Origin: Chryseobacterium gallinarum
GTDB taxonomy: Bacteria; Bacteroidota; Bacteroidia; Flavobacteriales; Weeksellaceae
DNA length: 64,000 bases
Reading direction: 5' to 3'
Assembly: GCF_001021975.1 (NCBI RefSeq)
Contig: NZ_CP009928.1
Span: 372,001 to 436,000 of the forward strand
In this document: piece after piece, positions 35,776 to 45,328 of the stretch
How the letters are laid out: every line of letters begins with the position of its first letter
Numbering within the stretch: the first letter of the stretch is position 1
The notes under the pieces: model-generated
The model's database searches: none
Told to the model about the DNA's origin: nothing
What the model saw: the letters and a program-made list of their open reading frames with translations, nothing else
Program-made: the position numbers and the translations under genes

Positions 35776-37065
35776 TTATTTATTTGAATATTCAAATTTT
35801 CTTACGGCTTCCATTGTCATATCAATTTCTTTATCTTTGATAGCATCACTGATGAAGTATGTTTCATAGCCGCTTGGCGGAAGATACACTCCGTTGGTCA
35901 GCATCTGATGGAAGAAATTATTGAACAATGAATGGTTGGCTTCCTGGGCTTCATCAAAGTTGGAAACTCTGTTGATATGGAAGAATACAGACATCATTGA
36001 TCCTTTTCTATTGATTTTATGAGCAATTCCTTTTTCATTTAAAATTTTTCCGATTTCAAAATCCAGAGTTTCTGTAGTTTTATTCAATCTGTTGAAAAAT
36101 TCAGGATCATTTTTAATCAATTGGAGGGTTTTTAATCCTGCTCTCATCGCCAATGGATTTCCACTTAAGGTTCCTGCCTGATATACCCCACCTTTTGGAG
36201 CCAGGTGGTCCATAATTTCATTTCTTCCGGCAAAAGCTCCTACAGGAAGCCCTCCACCGATTACTTTTCCGTAAGTTACCAAATCAGCTTTCACATTGAA
36301 AAGCTCCTGTGCTCCTCCGAATGCTAATCTGAAACCTGTCATTACTTCATCGAAAATCAATAAAGCCCCGTTTTCATCACAGATTTTTCTCAGGCTTTGC
36401 AGGAAATTGTTCTCAGGAAGCACACATCCCATGTTTCCGGCTACAGGCTCAATGATTACTGCTGCAATCTCTCCCGGATTATGCCGGAACAAATCTTCCA
36501 CCTGTTCAAAATCGTTATAACGGGCTAATAATGTATCTTTAGCTGTTCCCTGTGTTACCCCCGGGGAATTCGGATTACCAAACGTTGCCGCTCCACTTCC
36601 TGCTTTAATCAGGAATGAATCTGAATGCCCATGATAACATCCCTCAAATTTTACAATTTTATCTCTTCCCGTATATCCCCTTGCCAATCTGATAGCGCTC
36701 ATACATGCTTCTGTACCGGAAGAAACCATTCTGATCTGGTCAATATTCGGAACATTTTCGATAATGAACTTAGCAATTTCAGTTTCCAGTTCTGTAGGAG
36801 CCCCGAAAGAGAACCCTTTTTCAGCCTGGATTTTCAGTTCTTCCAGAACTTCAGGATGCGTATGCCCCAAGATGGCAGGCCCCCAGGAATTGATGTAATC
36901 AATATAAGTGTTATCATCCGCATCAGTAAGGTAAGCTCCTTTTGCTGATTTCATAAAAACAGGGACTCCCCCTACTGATTTAAACGCCCGAACCGGGGAA
37001 TTTACTCCACCCGGAATGTATTTGTAGGCTTCATCAAATAAAGCCGAACTTCTTTGGTATTTCAT
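35776..37065 (-). CDS. hemL: Glutamate-1-semialdehyde 2,1-aminomutase
   Basis: PLP enzyme that converts glutamate-1-semialdehyde to 5-aminolevulinate in heme and corrinoid precursor synthesis. In the 429-residue protein the PLP lysine is K267 ([16 protein letters not shown]). Other family motifs are [16 protein letters not shown] (116-130), YHGHSD and FDEVMTGFR. Length is normal. It is last in a run with the glucosaminidase and the ACC-deaminase-like gene; the 68-base gap before it holds the inverted repeat TTGACAGTT/AACTGTCAA (37084-37114). Confidence 0.96.
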   Translation of the reverse strand: MKYQRSSALFDEAYKYIPGGVNSPVRAFKSVGGVPVFMKSAKGAYLTDADDNTYIDYINSWGPAILGHTHPEVLEELKIQAEKGFSFGAPTELETEIAKFIIENVPNIDQIRMVSSGTEACMSAIRLARGYTGRDKIVKFEGCYHGHSDSFLIKAGSGAATFGNPNSPGVTQGTAKDTLLARYNDFEQVEDLFRHNPGEIAAVIIEPVAGNMGCVLPENNFLQSLRKICDENGALLIFDEVMTGFRLAFGGAQELFNVKADLVTYGKVIGGGLPVGAFAGRNEIMDHLAPKGGVYQAGTLSGNPLAMRAGLKTLQLIKNDPEFFNRLNKTTETLDFEIGKILNEKGIAHKINRKGSMMSVFFHINRVSNFDEAQEANHSLFNNFFHQMLTNGVYLPPSGYETYFISDAIKDKEIDMTMEAVRKFEYSNK

Positions 37066-37133
37066 ATATACTTTAGTTGTGGATTGACAGTTGTAGTTGG
37101 CAGCTAACTGTCAACAAAACTCTCAACAAAAAA

Positions 37134-38192
37134 TTAGTTTCTTGGTTTTTTATCTATTAAATAAATCAATTGCCCTGCAGAAGGCTGTTGTCCTTCATCC
37201 ATTCTGTTTTTGGCATATAATTTATGTAATTTGATTCCGAATTTTTGAGCGATATCATGCATATTTTCGCCTGATTCCGCTTTGTAAGTAGCCGTATTTC
37301 CTGAAGAGTTTTTGGATTCAAGAAAAATAATATCGTTTTTCTTCAGGATATTTCCCTGCAGTTCATTCCATTTGATCAGTCTGCTTTCGCTTACTTTGAA
37401 TTTATTGGCAATAAACTGTACGTTGGTATCTTCAGGAATGATGATATATTTCAAACCATCGTTCGGATGGCTTTTGATAAGAATGGAATTGAGAATCTCA
37501 GCTTTTGTTTTGATTCTTTCCACTCTTTTCTGCTGTTGTGCATAAGAAGTCTGTTTGTAAGGAACTTCCACCGTTACAGGTTCTTTAGTTTTTTTTACCG
37601 TTTTTGACGGGTCTAACTGCGCCATGAAAGTCCTGTCATCCTTCAGATCAGGATACATTTTAAGAACAGCATATAGTACTTCATTAGAACTGGTATTGTC
37701 GAATTCGTATAGTCTGTATTTTTCAATTTTGGAAATCAGAATGGAAGCGTAACGCGGATTGGTTGCATATCCCGCTTTTTTCAAACCATGGGCCCATGCC
37801 TTGTAATCTTTCATATCAAGCTTAAAAAGATTAGCATAGTATTTTCTGGTGGTTAAAAATATAGAATGATCTTCATAAGACTGCCTTGGGTCTTCATATA
37901 CACGGAAGCATTCATTAGGGGCATCATCCGTATGCTTCATTGTTTTCCCCGTCCAGTCTTCTTTACATTTTATACCGAAGTGGTTTTTCCCTTCCAGAGC
38001 TAGTCTGCTTTGCCCGCCGCCGGTCTCCAAAAGACCTTGTGCAAGGGTAATAGAAGCAGGAATCTTGTATTTTTCCATTTCTTCTACAGCGTACTTTGCA
38101 AATTTTTGGATATACTGATCTTCAGTTGCCCACGTTTGGGCTGAAAATTTTGATAAAACTAAAAGGCTTATTGATAGGAAAAGTCTTTTCAT
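37134..38192 (-). CDS. Glucosaminidase (GH73) with LysM repeats
   Basis: Secreted peptidoglycan hydrolase. From the ATG at 38192 (MKRLFLSISLL; the longer frame uses a TTG) there is a signal peptide ending FSAQ. A GH73-type domain covers about residues 25-165, with the catalytic-glutamate region ITLAQGLLETGGGQSRLA and the motif HFGIKC. Two C-terminal LysM peptidoglycan-binding modules follow (about 235-280 and 300-350). It starts 14 bases after the upstream gene. Probable role in cell-wall remodelling. Confidence 0.9.
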   Translation of the reverse strand: MKRLFLSISLLVLSKFSAQTWATEDQYIQKFAKYAVEEMEKYKIPASITLAQGLLETGGGQSRLALEGKNHFGIKCKEDWTGKTMKHTDDAPNECFRVYEDPRQSYEDHSIFLTTRKYYANLFKLDMKDYKAWAHGLKKAGYATNPRYASILISKIEKYRLYEFDNTSSNEVLYAVLKMYPDLKDDRTFMAQLDPSKTVKKTKEPVTVEVPYKQTSYAQQQKRVERIKTKAEILNSILIKSHPNDGLKYIIIPEDTNVQFIANKFKVSESRLIKWNELQGNILKKNDIIFLESKNSSGNTATYKAESGENMHDIAQKFGIKLHKLYAKNRMDEGQQPSAGQLIYLIDKKPRN

Positions 38193-38206
38193 GTTTTTCA
38201 ATTTAC

Positions 38207-39115
38207 TTATATAATTAAATTTCTATATTGTTTTTCTAAAAGCAGATTAGCCCCCTCAATCCCTTGTAATCCACCTGTATGAAAGCATAAAATCCTGCTG
38301 TTTTCAGGAAAATAATTTTCATCAATCAGCTCAAAAACCTTTTGCATCATTTTTCCTGTATAAACCGGTTCTAAAGGAATGTTATATTTCTCTTTGAAAT
38401 CGTTGATAAAACTAACATTCTCATCACTTATTTTACCGTAACCGCCAAAACCTGAATCTATTAGATTGAAATTCCGTTTCAAAGTTAATTCAAATATTTT
38501 ATTTTCCAATGATGAGTCATCAACTGCCTTAAACCCTATAACTTTCTGATTTTCTTCACAAAATTTTGAAATTCCGGCAATAGTTCCCCCCGTTCCGACT
38601 GCAGTGCAAAGATAGTCAAAATCTTTTGTTTGCTCATTGAGCATCATTTTGACGCCTTCCACGGCCTCCGGGTTGGTTCCCCCTTCCGGAATGATCAGTG
38701 CCTCGGGGAATTCGTGTTGTAAAAATTCGGTTAACTTTTCTTTATGGCGGTATTCTTCCCGGGTGACAAATTTCAGGTTCATCCCGTTTCTCTTGGCAAA
38801 AAGCAAGGTTGGATTATCGCGCCATTTATGCTGTAGCTCTTCTCCCCTGATAATTCCCAAGGTGGGAATATGTGCCAGATTCCCTACTGCTGAAACAGCT
38901 GCAATATGATTGGAAAATGCCCCTCCGAAGGTAATTATATAAGGGCTTTCAGGATTTTGATTCAGATAATTATTGACATTATAAAACAGTTTCCAATATT
39001 TATTCCCTGAAATACTGGGATGAATAAGGTCTTCCCTTTTCATAAAGAGCCTCACATTTTTGTCGATGGGTATTTCCTGGATGGGAATGGTTTCTGTCGG
39101 GAGTTGTAATAGCAT
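38207..39115 (-). CDS. ACC deaminase / D-cysteine desulfhydrase-family PLP enzyme
   Basis: Fold-type II PLP enzyme of 302 residues. The PLP lysine is K39 in SISGNKYWKL, with GGAFSNHIAAVSAVG and GTGGTIAGISKF forming the cofactor pocket. True ACC deaminases have longer sequences with specific Glu and Leu active-site residues, and many short members such as this one act as D-cysteine desulfhydrases. The activity is therefore open. First gene of the run leading to the glucosaminidase and hemL. Confidence 0.85.
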   Translation of the reverse strand: MLLQLPTETIPIQEIPIDKNVRLFMKREDLIHPSISGNKYWKLFYNVNNYLNQNPESPYIITFGGAFSNHIAAVSAVGNLAHIPTLGIIRGEELQHKWRDNPTLLFAKRNGMNLKFVTREEYRHKEKLTEFLQHEFPEALIIPEGGTNPEAVEGVKMMLNEQTKDFDYLCTAVGTGGTIAGISKFCEENQKVIGFKAVDDSSLENKIFELTLKRNFNLIDSGFGGYGKISDENVSFINDFKEKYNIPLEPVYTGKMMQKVFELIDENYFPENSRILCFHTGGLQGIEGANLLLEKQYRNLII

Positions 39116-39224
39116 TGTAACTTTGTCTGCTGATAATTATTATTGCAAAATTAACAAAAGATTATTTGCGGAAAATATTGCTTATTATAATGATTTTATG
39201 ATGATGAATTTTGGGTTAAGTTCA

Positions 39225-39295
39225 GGTTTTGCTAAAGCCAGAAGTATTTTCATATTTTTATTTATTTGAGCGGGCTAAAGCCACTCCTATTGACG
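39225..39295 (+). repeat. REP-like paired palindrome, copy 1
   Basis: Contains TTTTGCTAAAGCCA (39227-39240), a 30-base AT-rich spacer, then AGCGGGCTAAAGCC and CTCCTATTGA (39269-39293). Same two-part layout and ending as the copies beside the transposase at 53.1 kb. Confidence 0.8.
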
Positions 39296-39320
39296 TTCAT
39301 CAAAAATATTATCTGTCAGT

Positions 39321-39647
39321 CTAAAGGTATTTTCTGAAGTTCCAGAATTTTCTTTTCCTGAGGTAGCTCAAATCTCGTTCTTTGGCATAGGCTTCTCTTT
39401 CAAAAGAAATTCTTTGATAAGCCCTATCTGCGTTTTTAAGTTTGAAAAACCAATAATAATATTCAATAACATAAAAAATGTAGAAGAAAATAATAAGCAT
39501 CTCGAGCTGTTGTCTCAAATGGATTTTTTCATGATTGATAAGTATTTTATTTTCCTTATCTTCGGGTTTCCTAACGAAGATAAAGGGAAAGAGAGCAATG
39601 CCATTAATTTTTAGCTTTTTTAATGGCTTTTGGCATACAATTATCAT
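39321..39647 (-). CDS. Small M56-like membrane protein with HExxH
   Basis: 108-residue protein carrying NHEKIHLRQQLE, a zinc-metallopeptidase HExxH motif, immediately followed by a hydrophobic helix (MLIIFFYIFYVIEYYYWFF) and a basic C-terminus. This resembles the catalytic core of BlaR1/M56 membrane peptidases, but the multi-helix membrane domains before and after are missing. It recurs as a stand-alone short protein in this group, so it may be a real small family. Activity is not shown. Confidence 0.65.
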   Translation of the reverse strand: MIIVCQKPLKKLKINGIALFPFIFVRKPEDKENKILINHEKIHLRQQLEMLIIFFYIFYVIEYYYWFFKLKNADRAYQRISFEREAYAKERDLSYLRKRKFWNFRKYL

Positions 39648-39684
39648 ACTAACAAATATAAAAAGTTTTTTGACTTACGTTTAA

Positions 39685-39870
<186 letters not shown>

Positions 39871-39871
39871 A

Positions 39872-40399
39872 ATGAAAAAATATATTTTTATTTTGTTGGC
39901 AGCAGCTACATTAGGTTTAACGTCATGTAGCCCTTTTCAGGTACGTTCAGATTATGCTGAAACAGCCAATTTCAATTCTTATAAAACGTATAAAATAAGA
40001 ATTGATGATTTAAAATTGAATGATATTGATAAAGACAGGGTTTTGAATGAGCTTTCAAGACAACTTCAAAGTAAGGGACTGCAGTCCGGAGAAAACCCGG
40101 ATCTTATTGTTAACGTAAAAGCTAATCATAAAAAAATCACAGATATCACTTCCAGTTCTCCTTATGGAATGTGGGGCTGGGGTGGCCCTTTCGGATGGGG
40201 TATTGGTATGAACAGAACCTGGACCAGCAATTATAATGAAGGGGCATTGGTTGTAGATCTTATCGATGCGAAAACCAACAAATTGGTATGGCAGGGCATC
40301 GGAAGCGGGATCTCCGTAGATTCACCAAGAGCGAAACAAAGACAGATTCCCGAAATCATGGCCGAAATTATGAAAAATTATCCGCCTCAAAGAAAATAA
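39872..40399 (+). CDS. DUF4136-family lipoprotein
   Basis: 175-residue lipoprotein from the ATG at 39872 (MKKYIFILLAAATLG), lipobox LTSC. The motif order SDYAETANFNSYKTYKI, NPDLIVNVKA, GALVVDLIDAKTNKLVWQG and IPEIMAEIMKNYPP fits DUF4136, a family of outer-membrane-associated lipoproteins without known function. A Gly/Trp-rich loop (GMWGWGGPFGWGIG) is typical. It follows the DUF5522 gene by one base. Confidence 0.88.
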   Translation: MKKYIFILLAAATLGLTSCSPFQVRSDYAETANFNSYKTYKIRIDDLKLNDIDKDRVLNELSRQLQSKGLQSGENPDLIVNVKANHKKITDITSSSPYGMWGWGGPFGWGIGMNRTWTSNYNEGALVVDLIDAKTNKLVWQGIGSGISVDSPRAKQRQIPEIMAEIMKNYPPQRK

Positions 40400-40417
40400 A
40401 ACTGACCATTATTATAG

Positions 40418-40448
40418 ATGCCGATGCAATTTGTATCGGCATTTTTTA
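40418..40448 (+). terminator. Terminator of the DUF5522/DUF4136 operon
   Basis: ATGCCGAT pairs with ATCGGCAT, followed by TTTTTATTT. Confidence 0.88.
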
Positions 40449-40500
40449 TTTGCCTAAAATAGCTATGGCAAACTTTGATGTGTTATGAATATTGTTGTAA

Positions 40501-40568
40501 GCTTTAGCTAAAGCCAATGGAATTTTGATCTATTTATTTAAGCGGGCTAAAACCCTCTCCTATTGATC
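40501..40568 (+). repeat. REP-like paired palindrome, copy 2
   Basis: TTAGCTAAAGCCAATGG, AT-rich spacer, then AGCGGGCTAAAACCC and CTCCTATTGATC. Second palindrome has one base changed (AAAACCC). Confidence 0.78.
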
Positions 40569-40623
40569 ATCTACATTATGCTGAAAACCGGCAAAGATGC
40601 TGTAAAATAAATTCAGGCTCTAT

Positions 40624-40653
40624 CTATAGGGCTGAAGCTCACTCCTATTGATG
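40624..40653 (+). repeat. REP-like half module, copy 3 (degenerate)
   Basis: AGGGCTGAAGCTC followed by ACTCCTATTGATG: only the second half of the module, with two changed bases. It is followed by AACAAAAATATCA, also seen after copy 1. Confidence 0.6.
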
Positions 40654-40768
40654 TTTAACAAAAATATCATTTATAATAGATCAACCGAAGTGTCCTACAT
40701 TTAAAATTAACCATAATGTAATTTTTTATTCATAAAAATGTAGTATTCTTGCTAAAAAGTATATTAAT

Positions 40769-42565
40769 ATGAAAAAAATTATCTTATTCTCTGTGTTTGT
40801 GGGACTTACGGGACTTGCCAATGCACAGGCTCCGGCAGGTTATTATAATTCTGCAAACGGACTAAGTGGTGCGGCACTCAAAACAGCATTAAGTACTATC
40901 ATTACCAACGGTCATATAGATAAAGGCTACAATGGTTTGTGGACCGCTTATAAAACAACTGATATTGATAAGAATTACGAAAACGACGGTTCTATTCTTG
41001 ATATCTATTCAGAAAAGCCTACAGGGCCTGATCCTTACCAATATACTCCGGGAAGTAATCAATGCGGGACTTATTCCACGGAAGGAAACTGCTACAACAG
41101 AGAACATATTATCCCTCAAAGTTTTTTCAGCAAGGCCGCTCCAATGGTCTCCGACATTCATTTTATCAGAGCTACCGACGGAAAGGTGAATGGCATGAGA
41201 AGCAATTATCCGTTTGGAAAAGTAGGATCAGCCACATTTACGTCAATGAATGGTTCAAAGCTTGGTACTTCTGCTTCTTCGGGATATTCAGGAACGGTTT
41301 TTGAGCCGATTGATGAGTTTAAAGGAGATGTAGCCCGTATGATTTTTTATTTCGTAACCCGCTACCAGAGTAAACTTTCAAGCTTTTCTTCAGGAAATAT
41401 GCTGGGAAGCACAGCCTTCCCGGGATTACAGACATGGGAACTGAATGTTCTTTTGGCATGGCATAATCAGGATCCTGTTTCGCAGGCAGAGATCAATAGA
41501 AATAATGCATCATATACTTATCAGGGTAACCGGAATCCTTTTATTGATAATCCAGGCTATGTAAATCTGATCTGGGGTTCTCAGCAACCAAGCAATGATA
41601 CACAGGCTCCAACTGCAGCTACCGCTTTACATGTAACCGGAAAGACATCAAGCAGCATTTCCCTTTCCTGGACTGCCGCTACGGATAATGTAGGAGTTAC
41701 TTCTTATGCCGTCTACATGAATGGCAGTCTGAAAACTACGGTAAGTTCTCCTTCTGCAACCATTTCTGGCCTAGCCCCTTCTACAACTTATAATTTCTAT
41801 GTTGTGGCAAAAGATGCTGCTGGAAATTCGTCTCCGAACAGTTCTGCCGTTTCAGCAACTACTGATTCAGGAACGACGATTCCGTCTACAGGTTGTGTGA
41901 ATGAAACTTTTGAAACCATTCCTACAGCCAGCACTTCTTCATATTTAACAAGAACATGGAGCAACGGAGGAATTTCATGGACAGCAACAGATGCCAGAAC
42001 CGATCAGACGATCAGCAATAAAGCAATCACTGTGAGAAGCGGTTCTTTAACTTCAGGCAATTCCGGCAATGGAATCGGTTCTTTAACTGTTACCACTCAA
42101 CTGAAGTTTTCCGGTAATAACGGAACTTTCGACGTGAAAGTAAATGGGACGACAGTAGGAACCATTCCTTACAGTGCAACAGTAACAACAACTACAATTA
42201 ATAATATAAATGTTTCCGGTAATGTAACGGTAAGCCTGGTTAATAATTCCACAAGCAACAGGGTGGCTATTGATGATCTTAAATGGACCTGCTACTCAGG
42301 AACGGCTGCAAGACAGGCTCAGACAATTGCCCCGGAAACGGCTACTTATAAAATCTCTCCCAATCCGATCTCAAACCAGGAAATTTTTGTAAAAGGTGAT
42401 GTTCAGGGTATCAAAAAAGCAGAGATCTACAATCTGCAGGGAAAGGCGCTTCAATCTATCGACAGACCTTTCAGGAATGGAAATTCCATCAAAATTAAAA
42501 ATCTTGAACAGGGAATTTATATTTTGAAACTGGATAATGCTACAATGCAGTTTATCGTAAAATAA
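40769..42565 (+). CDS. T9SS-secreted endonuclease I with FN3 domain
   Basis: 598-residue secreted nuclease. After a signal peptide (ends LANAQ) comes an endonuclease I domain (about 25-270) with the His-metal signature GNCYNREHIIPQSFF (107-120) and a following DIHFIRATDGKVNGMRSNYPFG. A fibronectin type III domain lies at about 278-365, then a jelly-roll-like region (390-510). The last ~75 residues are a type A T9SS sorting domain (YKISPNPISNQEIFVKG ... QGIYILKLD). It should therefore be released or attached at the surface, where it degrades nucleic acid for nutrition or biofilm turnover. Confidence 0.92.
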   Translation: MKKIILFSVFVGLTGLANAQAPAGYYNSANGLSGAALKTALSTIITNGHIDKGYNGLWTAYKTTDIDKNYENDGSILDIYSEKPTGPDPYQYTPGSNQCGTYSTEGNCYNREHIIPQSFFSKAAPMVSDIHFIRATDGKVNGMRSNYPFGKVGSATFTSMNGSKLGTSASSGYSGTVFEPIDEFKGDVARMIFYFVTRYQSKLSSFSSGNMLGSTAFPGLQTWELNVLLAWHNQDPVSQAEINRNNASYTYQGNRNPFIDNPGYVNLIWGSQQPSNDTQAPTAATALHVTGKTSSSISLSWTAATDNVGVTSYAVYMNGSLKTTVSSPSATISGLAPSTTYNFYVVAKDAAGNSSPNSSAVSATTDSGTTIPSTGCVNETFETIPTASTSSYLTRTWSNGGISWTATDARTDQTISNKAITVRSGSLTSGNSGNGIGSLTVTTQLKFSGNNGTFDVKVNGTTVGTIPYSATVTTTTINNINVSGNVTVSLVNNSTSNRVAIDDLKWTCYSGTAARQAQTIAPETATYKISPNPISNQEIFVKGDVQGIKKAEIYNLQGKALQSIDRPFRNGNSIKIKNLEQGIYILKLDNATMQFIVK

Positions 42566-42579
42566 ATAAGCATTTTAAT

Positions 42580-42618
42580 AAAAAAAGACTGGTCTCTGAG
42601 TAAGGACCAGTCTTTTTT
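42580..42618. terminator. Bidirectional terminator
   Basis: AAAAAAGACTGGTC pairs with GACCAGTCTTTTTT, between the convergent endonuclease and TssD genes. Confidence 0.92.
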
Positions 42619-42637
42619 ATTCTTTATAATAAGAGGC

Positions 42638-43042
42638 TTAGCCTAATGGCCAAAACCCTTCATAATAGGAACTCCCGTAACGGATGCTTTCTGCACTCAC
42701 CACAAAGCTGATCAGCATATTATTGCTATCGATAGCATCAAAATCCACTTCATGTTGGATTACATATCCGTTTTCCCATTTCAGGGAGATCAATGTTCCT
42801 TCTTCGTGGGATTTATTGAAATTAATTTCTCCGGTAGTCGGTTTGTATTTACTGTTGAGTAAGGTTTCCAGAATATCAGATTTCTCTGTTGCTTCAATTG
42901 TTATTTTAATAAGTGCGTTTGACGGGTCAGATGCTACACGTCCTGAAACATCTGTAGCTCTTGAAACACTGTAATTAAGTTTTAATAACTTCTGACCTTC
43001 TCCTCCATTGAATTTTAAGATTCCTCTTGAATTTCCTGCCAT
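42638..43042 (-). CDS. Type VI secretion tube protein TssD (Hcp-like), orphan
   Basis: 134-residue protein starting MAGNSRGILKFNGGEGQKLL and ending FWPLG, with the alternating strands of the Hcp tube fold (YSVSRATDVSGRVASDP, ITIEATEKSDILETLL). This matches the Bacteroidota-type T6SS(iii) TssD family. The protein forms hexameric rings that stack into the secretion tube. No sheath, baseplate, TssJ-like or ClpV gene is near, so this is an isolated copy; it may feed a T6SS encoded elsewhere or carry effectors. Confidence 0.85.
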   Translation of the reverse strand: MAGNSRGILKFNGGEGQKLLKLNYSVSRATDVSGRVASDPSNALIKITIEATEKSDILETLLNSKYKPTTGEINFNKSHEEGTLISLKWENGYVIQHEVDFDAIDSNNMLISFVVSAESIRYGSSYYEGFWPLG

Positions 43043-43213
43043 ATTTCTTAAATTTATCCTTAATGATTTCTTCCTGTATAGATTATAAAGTGTTATCTAA
43101 CAAAGATAGACTTCAGGATCCGGTTTTTAAAATTTTCTGACCATTGTTTTATAAATTGTCGTAATTCTACGATTATTCCAGTGCTGAGTCATGTGAAAAA
43201 TTAAAAAGCATGG

Positions 43214-43492
43214 TCAGTAATGCTTATAAAAATAAGAAGTTATCATAATAACAAGATTGATGGTAATTATTATCCATAAAACGGAACCATATTTCCTTTT
43301 CCTGTCAATGAAGCTTAACGCCAATATTCCGAAGAACAGTAATAATGTATACACCGCGGGATACATTTTAAACGCTTCATAAAACTTTCCTTCAAAGACC
43401 AGCAAAATGGCTCTCTGAGCACCACACCCAAGACATTCTATCCCCAGATATTTCTTACTGGGGCAGGTCAGCATGAAATCTTCAATCTCCAT
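43214..43492 (-). CDS. DUF2752 membrane protein
   Basis: 92-residue protein with CPSKKYLGIECLGCGAQRAI, the DUF2752 signature (C-P ... G-I-x-C-x-G-C-G-x-x-R), then two hydrophobic helices (about 45-63 and 70-90). Function unknown. It starts 20 bases after the old-yellow-enzyme gene on the same strand and is probably cotranscribed. Confidence 0.88.
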   Translation of the reverse strand: MEIEDFMLTCPSKKYLGIECLGCGAQRAILLVFEGKFYEAFKMYPAVYTLLLFFGILALSFIDRKRKYGSVLWIIITINLVIMITSYFYKHY

Positions 43493-43512
43493 TTCTATAC
43501 TGTTTTATTCCA

Positions 43513-44565
43513 TTATGAAGAAATTTTAGCTCTGGTATACTGATGAGGGAAAAAGCAGTTTTCTTTCATTTCAAATGAGCCTTGTACGGCAAGGTAGGGA
43601 TTTCTTAGAATTTCCCTTGCCACGAAGATCAAATCGGCCTCTCCGTTTTGAAGAATTTCTTCTGCCTGTTCTGCTGTGGTAATTAAACCTACCGCTCCTG
43701 TTTTAACGGAAGCTTCATTTTTTACCTGTGAAGAAAAAGGAACCTGATATCCATCAAAAACAGAAATTTTCGCTCCATGTATATTTCCTCCACTTGATAC
43801 ATCTACCAGGTCTACGCCATGTTCTTTTAAAACTTTAGCCAATGTTACACTACTTTCAAGGTCCCAGCCATTCTCCGCATATTCTGTTCCCGAAATTCTT
43901 ACAAAGAGTGCTGTATTTTCATTCAGTTCTTCATTGACGGCATCTACAATTTCAATCAGAAATCTGATTCTGTTTTCAAAACTTCCGCCATATTCATCCG
44001 TTCTGATATTGGATAATGGTGATAGAAACTGATGGATAAGATATCCGTGTGCTGCATGGATTTCAATAATATCAAAACCGGCTTTTACGGCTCTTCCAGC
44101 TGCTCTTTTAAAATTCAGGATCTGCTCTTTTACCTCATCGGTACTTAACGCGTGTGGAATCCTTTCTGCCGGATGATAAGGGATAGAACTCGGAGCGATG
44201 GTTTCCCAGCCCTCTTCAACGGAGATTTGCTTATTATTCCAGGTAGAACCTTTCCTTCCGGCATGGGCCAACTGGATTCCTATTTTACTTTCTGAATGTG
44301 CATGCACAAAATCTACAATTCTCTGCAGTTCCTGAGCTTGTTCATCATTCCAGATCCCCATACAATGGTTAGTAATCCTTCCTTTGGGCTCTACACCTGT
44401 TGCTTCTACCATGATTAATCCTGTTCCCCCTTGTGCCCTGCTTCCGTAATGTACAAAATGAAAGTCGTTAGCCAGGCCGTTTTCACAGGAATACATACAC
44501 ATAGGAGACATTACCCAACGGTTTTTCAACTCTACATTCCTGAATTGTATTGGTGTATATAGCAT
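43513..44565 (-). CDS. namA: NADH:flavin oxidoreductase, YqjM-like old yellow enzyme
   Basis: FMN-dependent ene-reductase that reduces activated C=C bonds with NAD(P)H. The 350-residue protein has the YqjM-type features: redox-sensing cysteine C26 in SPMCMYSCENG, QLAHAGRKGS, the substrate-binding pair EIHAAHGYLIHQFLSP and the C-terminal AREILRNPY. The physiological role of such enzymes is usually detoxification of electrophiles. Confidence 0.92.
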   Translation of the reverse strand: MLYTPIQFRNVELKNRWVMSPMCMYSCENGLANDFHFVHYGSRAQGGTGLIMVEATGVEPKGRITNHCMGIWNDEQAQELQRIVDFVHAHSESKIGIQLAHAGRKGSTWNNKQISVEEGWETIAPSSIPYHPAERIPHALSTDEVKEQILNFKRAAGRAVKAGFDIIEIHAAHGYLIHQFLSPLSNIRTDEYGGSFENRIRFLIEIVDAVNEELNENTALFVRISGTEYAENGWDLESSVTLAKVLKEHGVDLVDVSSGGNIHGAKISVFDGYQVPFSSQVKNEASVKTGAVGLITTAEQAEEILQNGEADLIFVAREILRNPYLAVQGSFEMKENCFFPHQYTRAKISS

Positions 44566-44668
44566 TTTATTTTTTTAAAAAAATTCAACATGATTTTCAG
44601 AAGAATAAAATAATTGCCTACTTCATTAAAAAGAAGTAATTTTACCCCCCTTTTTTAGTCTACAATAT

Positions 44669-45151
44669 ATGAAAAAAGACATACAGATCAGTTACGAATA
44701 TTTTAAAAATAGCAGTGAACTGAATGATATTGAAAATCAATTATTCGAAAGAGCAAAGGAAGCCCGTGAAAATGCGTATGCTCCTTACTCACAGTTTCTG
44801 GTAGGATGTTCCGTATTGCTTGAAAACGGAGAAATATACTCTGGCAACAATCAGGAAAATGCAGCTTTTCCTTCGGGTCTTTGTGCAGAAAGGACGACTC
44901 TCTTTTGGGTAGCAGCCAATTTTCCTAATGTTAAGGTGAAAAAAATCTTTGTCGTAGGTGGTCCGAAATCTTCTCACGAAAAAACACCACCAATTCCACC
45001 CTGCGGAGCATGCCGTCAAAGCTTGATTGAGTATGAAACGAAGCAGAATGAGAATATCGACCTTTATTTTTCAAGCATGAATGAAGAAGTGGTAAAGGTA
45101 CATGCTGTGAAAGACCTGCTTCCTTTTTATTTTGATTCGACATTTCTATAA
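44669..45151 (+). CDS. cdd: Cytidine deaminase
   Basis: Zinc enzyme converting cytidine and deoxycytidine to uridine forms in pyrimidine salvage. The 160-residue protein has the zinc/catalytic signature CAE (C72, E74 in SGLCAERTTLF) and the second zinc motif PCGACRQ (C112, C115). The substrate motif FLVGCSVLLENGEIYSGNN is intact. Length and layout fit the homotetrameric class. Confidence 0.95.
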   Translation: MKKDIQISYEYFKNSSELNDIENQLFERAKEARENAYAPYSQFLVGCSVLLENGEIYSGNNQENAAFPSGLCAERTTLFWVAANFPNVKVKKIFVVGGPKSSHEKTPPIPPCGACRQSLIEYETKQNENIDLYFSSMNEEVVKVHAVKDLLPFYFDSTFL

Positions 45152-45194
45152 CAGCGTGAAAAACAAATTGTAAAAAACGAATACCATCTGATCA

Positions 45195-45222
45195 AATCAG
45201 CGGAAATTCTGCTGTTTTTTTA
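45195..45222 (+). terminator. Possible cdd terminator
   Basis: CAGCGGAA/TTCTGCTG with one mismatch, followed by seven Ts. The loop is very short, so the hairpin is imperfect. Confidence 0.5.
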
Positions 45223-45271
45223 ATTTGTACACGAACTCACGAATCATTCCATCAGGCATTTGTGGCAAACA

Positions 45272-45306
45272 TAAAAAGAGATTGTTTCATTTTCAAACAA
45301 TCTCTC
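45272..45306 (-). terminator. Terminator of the barnase/barstar operon
   Basis: AGAGATTGTTT (45277-45287) pairs perfectly with AAACAATCTCT (45295-45305), with a T-run on the minus strand. Confidence 0.88.
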
Positions 45307-45328
45307 TATTTTATTTATCTGTTACTAA

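Larger units (their letters stand above)
40400..40768. other. Intergenic region with terminator and two REP-like copies
   Basis: 369 bases without a gene. It contains a terminator (40418-40448), REP-like copies 2 and 3 (40501-40568 and 40624-40653), and a weak -7-like element TATTCTTG near 40744 before the endonuclease gene. Confidence 0.7.

Noticed and set aside
37084..37114. Inverted repeat between hemL and the glucosaminidase gene as a terminator
   Set aside because: TTGACAGTT/AACTGTCAA pairs, but no T-run follows and the genes appear to be one operon. It may be a simple local duplication.
45223..45271. Palindrome-like remnant with CACGAATCATTCC and TTTGTGGCAAAC
   Set aside because: It resembles a common Bacteroidota intergenic repeat, but I cannot pair it well enough to call it.
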